From assembly GCA_013146195.2 (NCBI GenBank), contig CM028383.1:16639642-16703641 (forward strand): 64,000 nucleotides of DNA, written 5' to 3'. Origin of the DNA: Codonopsis lanceolata (lineage: Eukaryota; Streptophyta; Magnoliopsida; Asterales; Campanulaceae). Numbering within the stretch: position 1 is the first letter of the stretch; each line of letters opens with the position of its first letter. Below are positions 46,884 to 58,393 of the stretch, piece after piece. A program made the translations under genes and the position numbers. Below the pieces are notes generated by a model. The model was not told the origin of the DNA. It searched no databases and saw only the letters and a program-made list of their open reading frames with translations.

Positions 46884-48780
46884 ATGGATTCTCAATATGA
46901 AAATGCTGCTCGTCCTCCAACTTTGACTAATGCAAATTATTATATTTGGAAAGTGAAGATGCTTATCTTCATCAAATCAATTTATGAAAGAGTGTGGCTT
47001 GCTGTTCTAAATGGTTGGACTCCTCCAAAAACAACTGATAATGATGGTGATGTTAAGATCATCAAAGAATCAGATTGGTCTAATGACGAAGAAACACTGC
47101 CTCTTTCAATTCAAAGGCTTTGTCTGCCATATACAAAGCCTTAGATGCCAACACCTTTAGGGTTATAGCTAATTATGAGTCTGCTAAAGATGTATGAGAG
47201 GTTCTTCAAACCTTGTGTGAAGGACCTGCCAGTGTTCGTGCTTCTAAATTAAGATTGCTTACCACACAATTTGAAAACATAAGAATGAATGAATATGAGG
47301 ATATCATGTTGTATTATTGTAGGCTTCTTGATATGTCTAACTCTGCTCTTGCTTTGGGTGATCCTATCACCAATGATTGTCTTGTTAGCAAGATGATGTG
47401 AACTTTGTCTGAAAGGTTTAATTCAAAAATTTGTGCTATTGAGGAAGCACATGATATTGATAAAATGGGTTTTGATAGATTGGCTGGTATTCTTCAAAAT
47501 TTTGAACTAAACTTAAATGAACAAATTAAGCAAAAAGGCAAAGGTGCATCATCTTCTACCCCTCTTGTGAAAAACATTGCTTTGCCTTCTATTGTTGATG
47601 TCTCTCCTGATTTGCTTGCTTTACAAAAGGAAATTGATGAGTCTGATTTTGGAGATGATTCCATGGCTCTTTTGACCACTAAGTTTAAAGACATTTTGAA
47701 AGCCAAGAGTCAAAACAGAACTCCATCATCAAGCTCCAAAACCTCTTTTAAGTCTGATTCTGGTAAATTTGCTCCTAAGGAAAATTCTTTTCAAACACCA
47801 GAAAAACCTTTTATCAATCCTTTTGCTTCAAAATCTTCTTACAGTGGAAAGAATATTGATTCCATTCAGTGTAAGAAGTGTCAAGGATTTGGTCACTATG
47901 CAAATAAATGTGCTAATACCTTGAGAAATAAAGGTTTAAACTTTTCTGCAACCTTGAGTGATAGTGATGATGAAGATCCAGGAGATCTCATCACTCTCAC
48001 CGTTGTTCACAACTTTCAATCAGATTTTGCAAGTCTTTCAGCCAATGTATCTTCGAATATAGCTTCTTCAGAAACTACATCAGAAGCTACATTGGACAGA
48101 AGCTGGGAAGATTTTTGTTGTTTTAACTCCTCTGTCATAGAAGGTGGTGGAGAATCAGAATCTGATCTGGAAGCCTACATAGAATTGTATAAGGATTAGG
48201 AAAAGAGGGCTCTTCAGGTTACATTGCTTGGAAAGACAAATGATTTACTAAAGAAGGTAAATTAAGATTAGAAGGAGTGTATCACAAGGATGGAATGTTT
48301 GCTGAGTAAGAAAGATGTGGAGATTGAAGAACTGAAACATGAACTGCTCAAAGACAATGAAACCATGGCAAAATGGAATTCAAGCCAACATAAAATGGAT
48401 GACATGTTAAATTCTGGGAATTCTAGTAAGTCTGGGATTGGTTTCGGGCCAAAGACGTTTGTTAAAGAAGGTGAAGGTACTTCTTTTGAACCAAAATAGC
48501 CCACACAAAATTTTCAAAATTCAAACTTCTTTGAAAAACCCAAAACAAGAAAGTGAAATTTTGTGTGTCACTATTGTCACAAGCCTGGACATATTCAACC
48601 TTTTTGTTTCCTTAAAAAGGTTGTCTATAAGGAAGAGGTTAGGCAAGATTACTTAGTTCGTAATAAAGTACAGCATCAGATGCATCAGCTACATCCGAAG
48701 CATCATCAGAAGCTTCATCCTAAGAAACATCACCCAAAAACCTTCAAAAAGGTGTGAGTTCCCAAAGGAAGTTACAGGAA
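46884..48780 (+). pseudogene. Sirevirus gag with two zinc knuckles, broken
   Basis: The ATG at 46884 (chosen over 46863 because MDSQYENAARPPTLTNANYY fits the family start) leads into the copia gag domain. A frameshift lies near 47105; TGA at 47195-47197 and 47399-47401; stops near 48197, 48262 and 48497. First knuckle CKKCQGFGHYANKC near 47870-47911; a short coiled coil (KKDVEIEELKHELLKDNETM) at 48308-48367; second knuckle CHYCHKPGHIQPFC near 48564-48605. A His/Lys-rich stretch follows (48675-48755). An intact protein packages RNA into cytoplasmic particles. Confidence 0.88.
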
Positions 48781-51700
48781 TGATAAAGCCAAATACTTTG
48801 AGCCTTTTGATATATGTCACGGTGCAAAGTGGTCTGATGATGAACAATGCAATGTAACCTTCACATCTTTAAAGTCACACATAGCTGGTTCCTGGTACTT
48901 TGATAGTGGGTGTTCTAGACACATGACATGTTCTATTGAGAACCTGAAGGACTATGTGAGTATCAATGGTGGGTCTGTGACTTATGGAGGAGGAGCAAAA
49001 GGTAAGATAATTGGCAAGGGAACTTTGAATGTAGATGGACTTCCTAAGCTTACCAATGTCTACCATGTTGAAGGTCTTAAGACAAATCTTATTAGCATCA
49101 GTCAGTTGTGTGATGATGACCTTTAGGTGAGGTTTAATAAGAATTCTTGTGAAGTATTTGATCATGCTAACAAGTGTCTTTTGACAGGTACTAGATCTTC
49201 TGACAATTGCTATATGTTCAACAATGTACAAACCTGTCACAATGCTTGTATTGATATCACAGATCTATGGCATCAAAAATTAGTGCACATGAGTTTTCGT
49301 AAACTTCATGAGCTTGTGAAGCATGATGCAATGAGAGGTTTGCCTAGTCTGGATAAAAACTTCACAAAGGTATGTGGTCCATGTCAAAAAGGTAAGCAAA
49401 CCAAGGCCTCTCACCTCCCCACATCTCAGTGTTCTACATCTAGATGCCTTGAAATGATCCACACTGATATCATGGGTCCCATTGAAGTAGAGAGTCTAGG
49501 GAAGAAAAAGTACACCTTTGTCTGTGTTGACGATTTCTCTAGATATACATGAGTCGTTTTCTTGAAAGAAAAATCTGAAACTTTTGAGACTTTTAAAATA
49601 TGGTACACCCGTGTTATGAACTTATATGATTTAAAGGTTACTAGAATTAGATCAGATCATGACACAGAATATGAAAATTCCTATTTTTCTAGCTATTGTG
49701 CCTCAAATGGCATAACTCATGAATTTTCAGCTCCTAAAACTCCACAACGAAATTGAGTAGCAGAAAGAAAGAATATGACACTTCAAGAAATGGTTAGGGT
49801 TATGTTGAGCTCCAAAAATTTGTCAAAAAGATTTTGGGCAGAAGCCTTAAACACTTCTTGTCATATAGAAAATAGGGTTTTCTTGATGCCAAGTAGCACC
49901 ATGACACCCTATGAAATTTTACTAGGGAAAAAGCCTACATTGAAATATTTTCATATTTTTTGGTGTGTGTGCTATCTCTTCAATGATAAAGATCATCTTT
50001 CAAAATTTGACTCAAAAAGTGACAAGTGTGTTTTTATGGGATACTCCATTAATAGTCGTGCTTATAGAGTATTTAATCTTAGGACAAAAACTATTATGGT
50101 GTCTATAAATATTATGTTTGATGATCTAATTGATCTTGGCCACAAAATAGTTGAGGATGATGTTTCAGGCCTGCTAGACTTTGGAGATCACGATATACCT
50201 ACACAATCTTTAGATCTTATAACAATAAGCAGTGCACCTGACACAGAAGATACAGAATCTGCAAGTTCTGGAAATTCAGTAAATGAGACTCATGATGTTG
50301 TTCAGGATGTAGCTCCGAATGCAGTTCCGGTGCAGCTGCATCAGAAGCTGCATTGGTCAAAAACCTGCCAGGTACAGGAAACAGATCCTGAACAGCCTGA
50401 ATCTCAACCCAGTCTAACTGATTGCATCCATGACATTCCCAGTCGCATTCAGAAATTGTGTCCTTCTTCCCAAGTCATAGTTAATGTAGATGATGGAAGG
50501 TCAATAAGGAAGAAAGGTAGGTAGACTACAGAAAATCGACCTGTTTGTCTTCACTTGAATGTGAAGAGTTTCATACTTCATGTTTTTGTCTACCATTGAA
50601 CCTAAAAACGTGCATGAAGCCCTAAAAGATGAGCATTGGATCAATGCCATGCAAGATGAGCTTGATCAATTTGTTAAGAATGATGTTTGGTTCCTTGTTC
50701 CTAGACCCACTTATGTGAATGTTATTGGAACTAAGTGGATTTTCAAAAACAAATCAAATGAAGTGGGAGAAATAATGAGAAATAAAGCAAGACTTGTGGC
50801 TCAAGGGTACACATAGGTTGAGGGGTGGATTTTGATAAAACCTTTGCTCCTGTAGCCCTCATTGAGTCCATAAGTCTTCTTCTTGCCATTACATGCTTTC
50901 TTGACATTACTCTTCAACAAATAGATGTAAAGAGTGCTTTTTTAAATGGTATTCTTGAAGAAGAAGTTTTTGTAGAACAGCCAAATGGATTTGAGGACCC
51001 CCATAAACCTAACCATGCTTTTAAACTAAAAAGGGCCCTGTATGGTCTCAAGCAAGCTCCTAGAGCTTGGTATGGAAGACTTACAGACCATCTTTTGAAA
51101 AGTGTGTTTAAAAGGGGAGAAGTGGACAAAACACTTTTCATTCAAAGAAAAGACGAACACATTTTGATTACACAAATTTATGTTGATGATCCACTTCTAA
51201 GTCCTTAGAAAAGGAATTTTTGCATTGTATGACATCAACCTTTGAAATGAGCATGGTAGGAGAATTAACATTTTTTCTAGGGATTCAAATAAAGCAAATG
51301 CATGAAGGGATGTTCATCTCTCAAGCCAAGTATGCACTTAACTTGGTGAAGAAATTCAGTCTTGAGGATGGAAAGAAAAAGAAAACCCCTATGTGTACAA
51401 CCAATAAACTTTGCAAAGATGAGAAATCTGAAAGTGTTGACCATAAACTGTATAGAAGCATGATAGGAAGTCTGCTATATTTGACTGCCAACAGTCCAGA
51501 CTTCATGTATAGTGTGTGTTTGTGTGCTAGATACCAAGCAAACCCTAAAGTCTCTCATTTGAAAGAAGTCAAAAGGATAATTAGGTACATTGGTGAGACT
51601 TGTGCTATGGGCTTGTGGTACACAAAACACATTAATACCAACCTTGTTGATTTTAGTGATGCTGATTAGGCAGGTAGTGTTGATGACATGAGAAACACAT

Positions 51701-52113
51701 CTGGTGGATGCTTTTATTTGGGTAATAACATGATTTCTTGGTTTAGTAAAAAGCAAAATTGTGTTGCCCTCTCCACGGTCGAATCTGAATACATTGCGTC
51801 TGGTAGTGGGTGTACTCAACTTTTATGGATGAACCAAATGATAAAGGATTATGGCCTACACAGTAATGTGTTAACCATGTATTGTGACAACACCAGTGCT
51901 ATAAGCATAACAAAAAATCCTCTTCAACACTCTAGAACTAAGCACTAAGCACATTGATATAAGACACCATTTTATTAGAGACTTGGTTGAACAAGGTATT
52001 ATTTGTATTGAACATAGAGGGACTGAAAATCAACTGGCTGATATTTTCACTAAAAGTCTAGACTTTGAGTGATTTATCAATCTTAGGAAATCTCTTGGTA
52101 TGTGTGTCATGTG
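48781..52113 (+). pseudogene. Sirevirus pol: protease, integrase, RT, RNase H
   Basis: Protease WYFDSGCSRHMTC (DSG at 48902-48910). GAG-pre-integrase with DLWHQKLVHMSFRKLHELV and CGPCQKGKQTKASH. The integrase core has HTDIMGPIE, RSDHDTEYEN and an E in VAERKN (about 49460-49780). RT has GTKWIFKNKSNE, DVKSAFLNGILEEEVFVEQP and IYVDD (51175-51189). RNase H has DFSDAD, STVESEYIA and NQLADIFTKSLDFE. Stops: TGA 49550-49552, TGA 49754-49756, TAG 50522-50524, TAG 50814-50816, TAG 51667-51669; frameshifts near 50530-50580, 50820 and 51205; a 7-bp duplication (ACTAAGC repeat near 51940) shifts the end. Most stops replace Trp, Gln or Gly codons. Confidence 0.92.
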
Positions 52114-52847
52114 ACACTTCACTCACTAATTAAAAAAAAAATAGGCATCCTGCATTGAGTATTTAGGGGGGCACACTAGTTTCATCTCTCATGTTTTGTG
52201 CCTTTTGTTGCCTGAGATTTGCATTCAAAATTTATTGTGATTTTCTTGTACGGATTCTCTCTCTCTCTCCCAAAATTGTTTGTGTTTTTTTTTGAAAGTT
52301 TTAGTCCTCAAAGGAAAGAGCTACCTTTAAAAATCAAGGGTTGTAGCACTTTATCTTGGTACTATGGAACTTAGGTTCTCATAGGTTGATCTTGAGAAAA
52401 TTGGATACCCTTGAAAGAATAAGTGTGAAAGCTACTTAACGGAAAAGAGCTACCTATGAACTTAGGAAATCTCTTGGTACGTGTGTCATGTGACACTTCA
52501 CTCACTAATTAAAAAAAAAATAGGCATCCTGCATTGAGTATTTAGGGGGGGGGGGAAACACTAGTTTCATCTCTCATGTTTTGTGCCTTTTGTTGCCTGA
52601 GATTTGCATTCAAAATTTATTGTGATTTTCTTGTACGGATTCTCTCTCTCTCTCCCAAAATTGTTTGTGTTTTTTTTTTGAAAGTTTTAGTCCACAAAGG
52701 AAAGAGCTACCTTTAAAAATCAAGGGTTGTAGCACTTTATCTTGGTACTATGGAACTTAGGTTCTCATAGGTTGATCTTGAGAAAATTGGATACCCTTGA
52801 AAGAATAAGTGTGAAAGCTACTTAACGGAAAAGAGCTACCTATGAAC
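52083..52847 (+). repeat. 379-bp tandem duplication after pol
   Basis: TTAGGAAATCTCTTGGTA starts at 52083 and again at 52462. The two copies agree almost base for base, including CACTTCACTCACTAATTAAA and TTCTTGTACGGATTCTCTC. The main difference is a longer G run (about 52543-52555) in the second. The first copy begins in the last codons of RNase H. Confidence 0.95.
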
Positions 52848-53800
52848 AAGGTTTGTGACACCTTTCTTTTGGGACTATGAATTTTTGGATGTCATGGGTT
52901 GATCAAAAGCAAAGTGGCTTCCCTTGGTAAATAGTGTGAAAGGTTCCTAGTGGCATGTTGTGAATATGCTTGAAATAAAGTAGAGCTATTCTCCTAGGGA
53001 AATAAAGTACCTATGGATTTTGTGGGAGATGAGTATTGCTCTTATGAACAAAAATTGAGAAAGTGTACATAAAATCACAATTTTGGCAAATACATCTCCC
53101 AATGCAGCTACATTAGGAACTACATTCAGATGATCTAGACATTTTTCACATGTGTGTGACTGCATTAGACTAGATTCTGTTTGATCTGATCTTGTTATAT
53201 GATAGGCATAATTTTTAGGACATATTCTCTTCTTAAAATATAAGTCTATTGAAATTTTGTCCTTATCTCAAAAATTGCAAAATAATTGCCAAAGTATTCC
53301 ATGTTGAATATTTTATGTGGTTCTAATGTGTGTGATGCTCTAAGAGTTTTTGGATAATGGATATGGCTGCTATTTAGGCTTGGGTTGGTACAATTTTGGT
53401 AAACCCTTTAGTGTGTTTGTTATGAATCCTTGATGATGTTTGAAATTCAAAAAATTCAAGAATGTGATAAAGAGATCATTTGTTCTCCTCATACATAGCT
53501 ATCCACATTTTTCTCACATGTCAAAATCAGATTTCTTAATGCTCTTGTATGTGATTTGGTCAACCTTGTTTTGTATTCAAAAGTCAAAAATTGGTTTGGG
53601 AATTTCTCAAACGCCCCCTCATATTCCTGAGTTTTTGCTCATAACGGCTAATCCTTTTATGAGGGTGTTTTAAGTTGTTCTTTCAGGTGGCAGACATTCT
53701 ATCTCTCTCAAATCTCTCTTGCTCAAACTTATCCTTTCCAGTGCTGAAGGAACTGTGCTGCCATCTCTCCTCATTCCCTTACCGAAACAAAACCTTCTCC
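52848..53800 (+). other. noncoding spacer between pol and the extra ORF
   Basis: It holds a third, diverged repeat of the duplication's tail (TTGTGACACCTTTCTTTTGGG..., 52853 onward) and one AATGTAGCTTC-type motif (53101-53127). No supported frame. Confidence 0.6.
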
Positions 53801-55684
53801 ATGGCTTCTACATCTTCCAGCCCTACAAAATCTCTGAGAAAGAGTCCCTCTGCCGATGTAGCTTCCCGTGCTACTTCCCCCAAAGCTACATCCCTTCCAA
53901 CTTCATCTCCAATCCATCCAGGTAGTGCAATCGTGCTTGCTAACCCCCTTCCTGAGCCCCTCTCCTGCATACTGCGTGGGGACAGAGGAAATGCCATTGA
54001 CGTTGAGAACCCTGACAACTTATCTGGTTTCCCCCAAATTGGAAACCCTAGCACCCATAAATCCAAACGTTTGAGAGGGATTCCAAGCAATTTCGATAAT
54101 CCTAGTGGTGCTGAGGTCGAAAGAGCCAAGAAATTCAAGGTCACACTAGGCCAATTTGAAGAAGCTGTTCCAATAGCAAGTGACAGTGATGATGATGATT
54201 TTATTGGACCTGATGTTGGGGGTAAATCTGTTGCTAAACCCAGTCGGTTTGAGCAATCCATTGATAGAAGTGCTTCTATTCCCTCTCCCTTAGAAACTGC
54301 AAATGAAGGTTATCTTATACCCTCTCCAAAGGTGGTATTCCCACATGAATCTTCTGCTCATACTAATGTTTCTCCTAGCTGCTGCCTCTGTTGACCTTGA
54401 CGTGGATATCTCATAAATGAGTTACTCAGATGAACAGAGGACTCTTGCTAACTATTTGGTTCACCTAAAGAATGCATCCCCTCATGTCTCTCCATCTCAT
54501 TCTCCTAGCCCTGTCAAATCTTCAAGCTCCTCGGAGTTTGATGACAGTTCTGATCAGGATTTCGTTGAGAAAGAAGAGTCTGAAGAAGTCGCCTTACGAT
54601 TCACCAGAAGAAGAGTTGCTACTATGACCAATGTAGCTTCAAATGTAGCTCCCAATGTAGCAACTGAGGAAGCTACATTCTGTTCTGCACCAGCTGGAGT
54701 TGGGTTAGGTAACCCTTTTTCTGATATTTTTATCTCTGTTGCTGCCTCTTTAAGGTATAATACTGCTAGAAAACTTATGGATGAAAGAATTATTCCCAAG
54801 GATGATTTGATTGCTCAAAATCTAGTCTAGTTCTTTTCTGATAGGAGTCTCCTAGCCACACTGTCTTCTGATTCTCCCTATGTTAGGGAAATTATTTTTG
54901 AATTTTATGCTAATCTAGAGAAGAGGATAGCCACTACTTGTGATCCTAGTTATGAAAAGGTGTTTGTTAGAAATAAGGTGTTTGACTTCTCCCCATCTCT
55001 GACCAATAAGCATTTTGGCTCCCCTGATATTGGTGTGGTTGGTCTGATTTCTGACGTGAACCAATGTGTCAAGGAATTAATTGGTGGAGTGGTTTCTAAG
55101 TGGCCAGGAAAAAGGGCCAAGGTTAGTACCTCCAAACTCACCTCATTATATGTTGTTATGCATAAGGTCTGCTGTACAAATTGGGCTCTCACCTCTAACT
55201 CTAATGTTGTAACAGAAGAACATGCCAGAATTCTGTGTCAGATAGGTCTAGGGCTTTCGTTTAATTTTGGGGATTTTGTCTTTAGGAAGGTTGTGTCCCT
55301 TGCTGAGACTGAAGGTGACAAAAGAGCTCTGCCCTATCCTTCTCTTATATACAACATTTTAGTAGCCCAGGGGTTAGTTCCCAAAGAGACCGAGTGATTG
55401 ACCCCCATTCTGGACCCTCTTCATATTTCCATAAAACTCTTGAAGGGTAAAAGGGTTTTGAATCTGCCCCTGGTATATCCATATCCTCTAGCTCCTGGTT
55501 CCTTATCTGCTAAGCATGATCCTGTTCCTGATGACCCTCAAATCCACAACGTACAACTTCTGCTCCTGCTTCAGCTTTAGCCAATGTAGCTTCCAATGCA
55601 GCTACATCTGATCCTAGATCAGCTCCTGCTCCTGTTCCTGATGTTGCTGCTGCTCAAGCTCAAGATGACACTGAAGATGTGTAA
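53801..55684 (+). pseudogene. extra ORF in env position (plant transposon protein type)
   Basis: The ATG at 53801 opens MASTSSSPTKSLRKSPSADV, a Ser/Pro/Thr-rich N-terminus. An acidic run SDSDDDDFIG follows; a frameshift lies near 54390-54415. The later part is YVREIIFEFYANLEKRIATT, VFVRNKVFDFSPSL and CQIGLGLSFNFGDFVFRKVV, which resembles the 'putative plant transposon protein' domain found next to Sirevirus pol. TAG at 54828-54830 and TGA at 55395-55397. It ends at TAA 55682-55684 after an Ala/Pro/Asp tail. I see no signal peptide, so calling it an envelope protein is not supported; its function is unknown. Confidence 0.75.
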
Positions 55685-55925
55685 TGGATTAGAAACTGAA
55701 TCCGATCATGTTTATGTTTCTTGGTTGTAATAGGTGTTTGATATTCATATCACTCAAAACACTCTACTATACATATGTTGTTTACTCATTTGATACACTT
55801 GGTCTGTAATAATTTCTGTTTTGTGGGATTTTTGCACAATTGACTTGGGATATTATATGATTGGTAGTCTGGTGCATATTTTAGTCTGTTGCACATTTAT
55901 AAATTCTCATATGATTGCCAAATTC

Positions 55926-56034
55926 AGGGGGAGTTTTTTCTAACATATGCAGGTTTTGAAGGAACTTGGTTGTGTTGAATATGTGGCAACACTTGTCATA
56001 TGATTTGACCAGAAAGACTCAACAAAGGGGGAGA
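55926..56034 (+). promoter_or_regulatory. two polypurine tracts before the 3' LTR
   Basis: CAGGGGGAG near 55926-55934 and AAAGGGGGAGAT at 56024-56035. The second directly precedes the LTR and is the functional candidate; more than one tract is typical of Sireviruses. Confidence 0.7.
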
Positions 56035-56035
56035 T

Positions 56036-56874
56036 TGTAAGGGTAAAATAGGCATGGCCTATTTTGGTTTTGTTTCATCTTTCTTAGCCCTTAAGTTTTT
56101 GATATTTTTGGAAGCAAAATATTCATTATATTTTGGTTTTCTTGGTCCTAAAACTTATGAGTAATTTTGGAAACAAAATCTAAACAAAATATGTACAAAA
56201 ATCCTTCCATAAAATCGTGTCTTAGTGTCCTTGTCCATTTGGTAATAGAATCTAGTAATTATGGCAGTTTATTTAATTACTAATTCTAATCTTTTTCCAT
56301 ATTGGAATTTGTTTCCTTCTTTATGTGTAGGTCTCCTTCATGGTATATATAAGGGACATGGGCATAGGCTGAAGATGTCCAGATCGATAGAGAAAACAAA
56401 GCGTAGAAAGGAAGCATATTCAGAGAGTTCAGAATTCCAGCTTTTACAGAATTTGAATGCAGCTCTGAATGTCACAACATTCGGAACTACATTAAGGCTG
56501 CTGGAATAGTTTGTCTTTCTAGGGTTTCTAGGAAGCTGATTTTTTCTTCCCACATTTTTCTTTACCTGTATTTCTGTGGGTTTTGCTCTCCAAGACTTGT
56601 TGTCTTGTGAGAGTGTTTGGTTTGGTGATTTCACATAGCTTTTGTAAAACAATTCATCATTTTTAGTGAAATCTTTTTGGACATAAGGCTGGGTCTACAA
56701 GCATAGGCTTGTAGACTGTTTGGTATAACTTTGTGTTTATTTCCTGCTTTATAATTAAAACCTTCCGCTGTTTATTGTTTTTTTGACCAATGCACCTTCC
56801 AGTGTAGCTTCTGTACAAGCTACATTGGAACTGTATTGGCAGTTTGGTGAATCCTAGCTACTTTTAATCTTACA
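56036..56874 (+). repeat. 3' LTR of the Sirevirus-like element
   Basis: It starts TGTAAGGG and ends TTAATCTTACA, then the target duplication AAAGG. It differs from the 5' LTR at scattered single bases. Confidence 0.94.
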
Positions 56875-56879
56875 AAAGG

Positions 56880-57606
56880 ACACTAAAAAAGTAATGAAAT
56901 GTGGTCAACTATAAGAAAACTTAAAAATTATACATTTATGTGTAGCTAAGTTTCAATTGTTTGGTCCAAATTTATTTGAACTACAATCATGTTAGTATGT
57001 AAGATTATTTTTTATCATACAAAAAATGTGGAGTGAGTTAATATTCAAATAGAAGTTTGATCATATAGATGGAAAATATCATTTTCAAACATGAAGTTAA
57101 TATTCATATGATACATGCATTAAAGTATTGTCACTATTAAAAGATGGAAGGAGAAGAAAAGTAGAAAATACGACAACTATTCGTGCGTTTTAAACTTCTT
57201 GTTTAGATGTTTATTTATGATATCTAATTATTATAATTCAATTTAATAGTAATATCATTATTCTTACTTACCTCTGATTGTGCAGGTAACTGATCAGTAG
57301 AATATATGTCTTCGGGCATTTTATTCTTTGAAAGCATATAATGAGTTAATCTTTTATTGTGTTTTTTATAAGTCAAAAAGTAATCTTTTCAATTTTCCAA
57401 AGTAATGATTCGGCTGCCCAAAAAGTGGATATTCATTAATTGTCATTTACAAGGTTGATACACGGAAATATGTGAGAATTTTTTTATTTCATTAATCTAG
57501 AAATTAATACTGCTTTAAATGAGAGTTGTATAATTACATTTTTGTTTTCAATACATTGTTTTCCATTTTTGGAAAGTTGTTTTAGGCGGAAAATATGTAC
57601 TTCTGC

Positions 57607-57650
<44 letters not shown>

Positions 57651-58180
57651 TACCAAGAGTCTGTTTGATTTGATTTATGGGGGGTAACTGGCCTGTCCCC
57701 TATGGAGAAAATATAAGGATGATAATCAGAGTGGTACCATGCGGTGAAATTATAACTGCAAAAATTCATAATTATTTTTTAAAACCTCTACAGTGCACTT
57801 TTTTTTCGGTTGAGGGGGGGGGGGTGCCAACGACGAAAATATCATTACTGAAGAAAAGATGCGCACACAAAGCCACTGTCCCAATTTGTGCGTCGGTAAA
57901 AAATTTTGGGCGTCTCAATGCAAAAATTAGGCTTCGCAATTAAAAAATTAGGCATCGATAATTAATTTTTTTGCATCGATCAATACAAAAAATGATATTT
58001 CTTTTTGACCCGTAAGTAGATGAAAGGGTCAGGCGTGATTGAAAAAATAAATTGAAGTCTCTCACCATATTAAAGAAACGATGCCTAATTAATAACACCG
58101 ATGCATGATTGGAAAAAAATAATGCCTAATTAATAACACTGAGGCATGATTGGGCGTTGTTCATTTTTGTGGGGCTCCAA
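56880..58180. other. spacer right of the Sirevirus element
   Basis: AT-rich up to 57600, then a (TA)n run at 57610-57647. 57650-57850 has GTTTGATTTGATTTATGGGG and a G run, reminiscent of transposon ends but without a partner. From 57890 variants of AATTAGGC(A/T)TCG and CATGATTGG recur and lead into the minisatellite. No gene. Confidence 0.5.
57610..57647. repeat. (TA)n microsatellite
   Basis: About 38 bp of uninterrupted AT repeat. Confidence 0.95.
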
Positions 58181-58183
58181 ACG

Positions 58184-58393
58184 TTGGGCGTCATTGCCTC
58201 CAATTTAGACGTTGTTGCCACTAATTTGGGCGTCATTGCCTCAAATTTAGGCGTCGTTGCCCAAATCATAGGTAATGACTCCCAAATCATATGCAACAAC
58301 GCCCAAATTATAGGCAACGACGCCCACATTATAGGCAACGACTCCCACATCGTAGTCTTCGATATCCATATCATAGTCTTCGCCCATCTCCTC
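58184..58393. repeat. 21-bp minisatellite in two opposed halves
   Basis: Ten 21-bp units. Units 1-4 (58184-58267) follow TTGGGCGTCATTGCCTCAAAT; units 5-10 follow the reverse-complement form, with AGGCAACGACGCCCA in the best copies (58289-58351), so the array can fold on itself about 58260. As 21 is a multiple of three it yields open frames on both strands with heptapeptide repeats (LGVIASN, IGNDSQI). These are by-products, not evidence of a protein. Confidence 0.9.

Larger units (their letters stand above)
45986..56874 (+). mobile_element. Sirevirus-like Ty1/copia retrotransposon, full length
   Basis: LTRs of 841 and 839 bp are flanked by a perfect 5-bp duplication AAAGG (45981-45985, 56875-56879). 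Inside are a primer site for initiator tRNA-Met, gag with two CCHC knuckles, pol in copia order, a long spacer, an extra ORF in the env position and polypurine tracts. The second knuckle and the extra ORF point to the SIRE/Maximus group. All coding regions have stops or frameshifts. The LTRs are very similar, so insertion was probably recent relative to TAT. Confidence 0.93.

Noticed and set aside
53801..55684. Reading the extra ORF as a true viral envelope gene
   Set aside because: No signal peptide, membrane segment or cleavage site visible.
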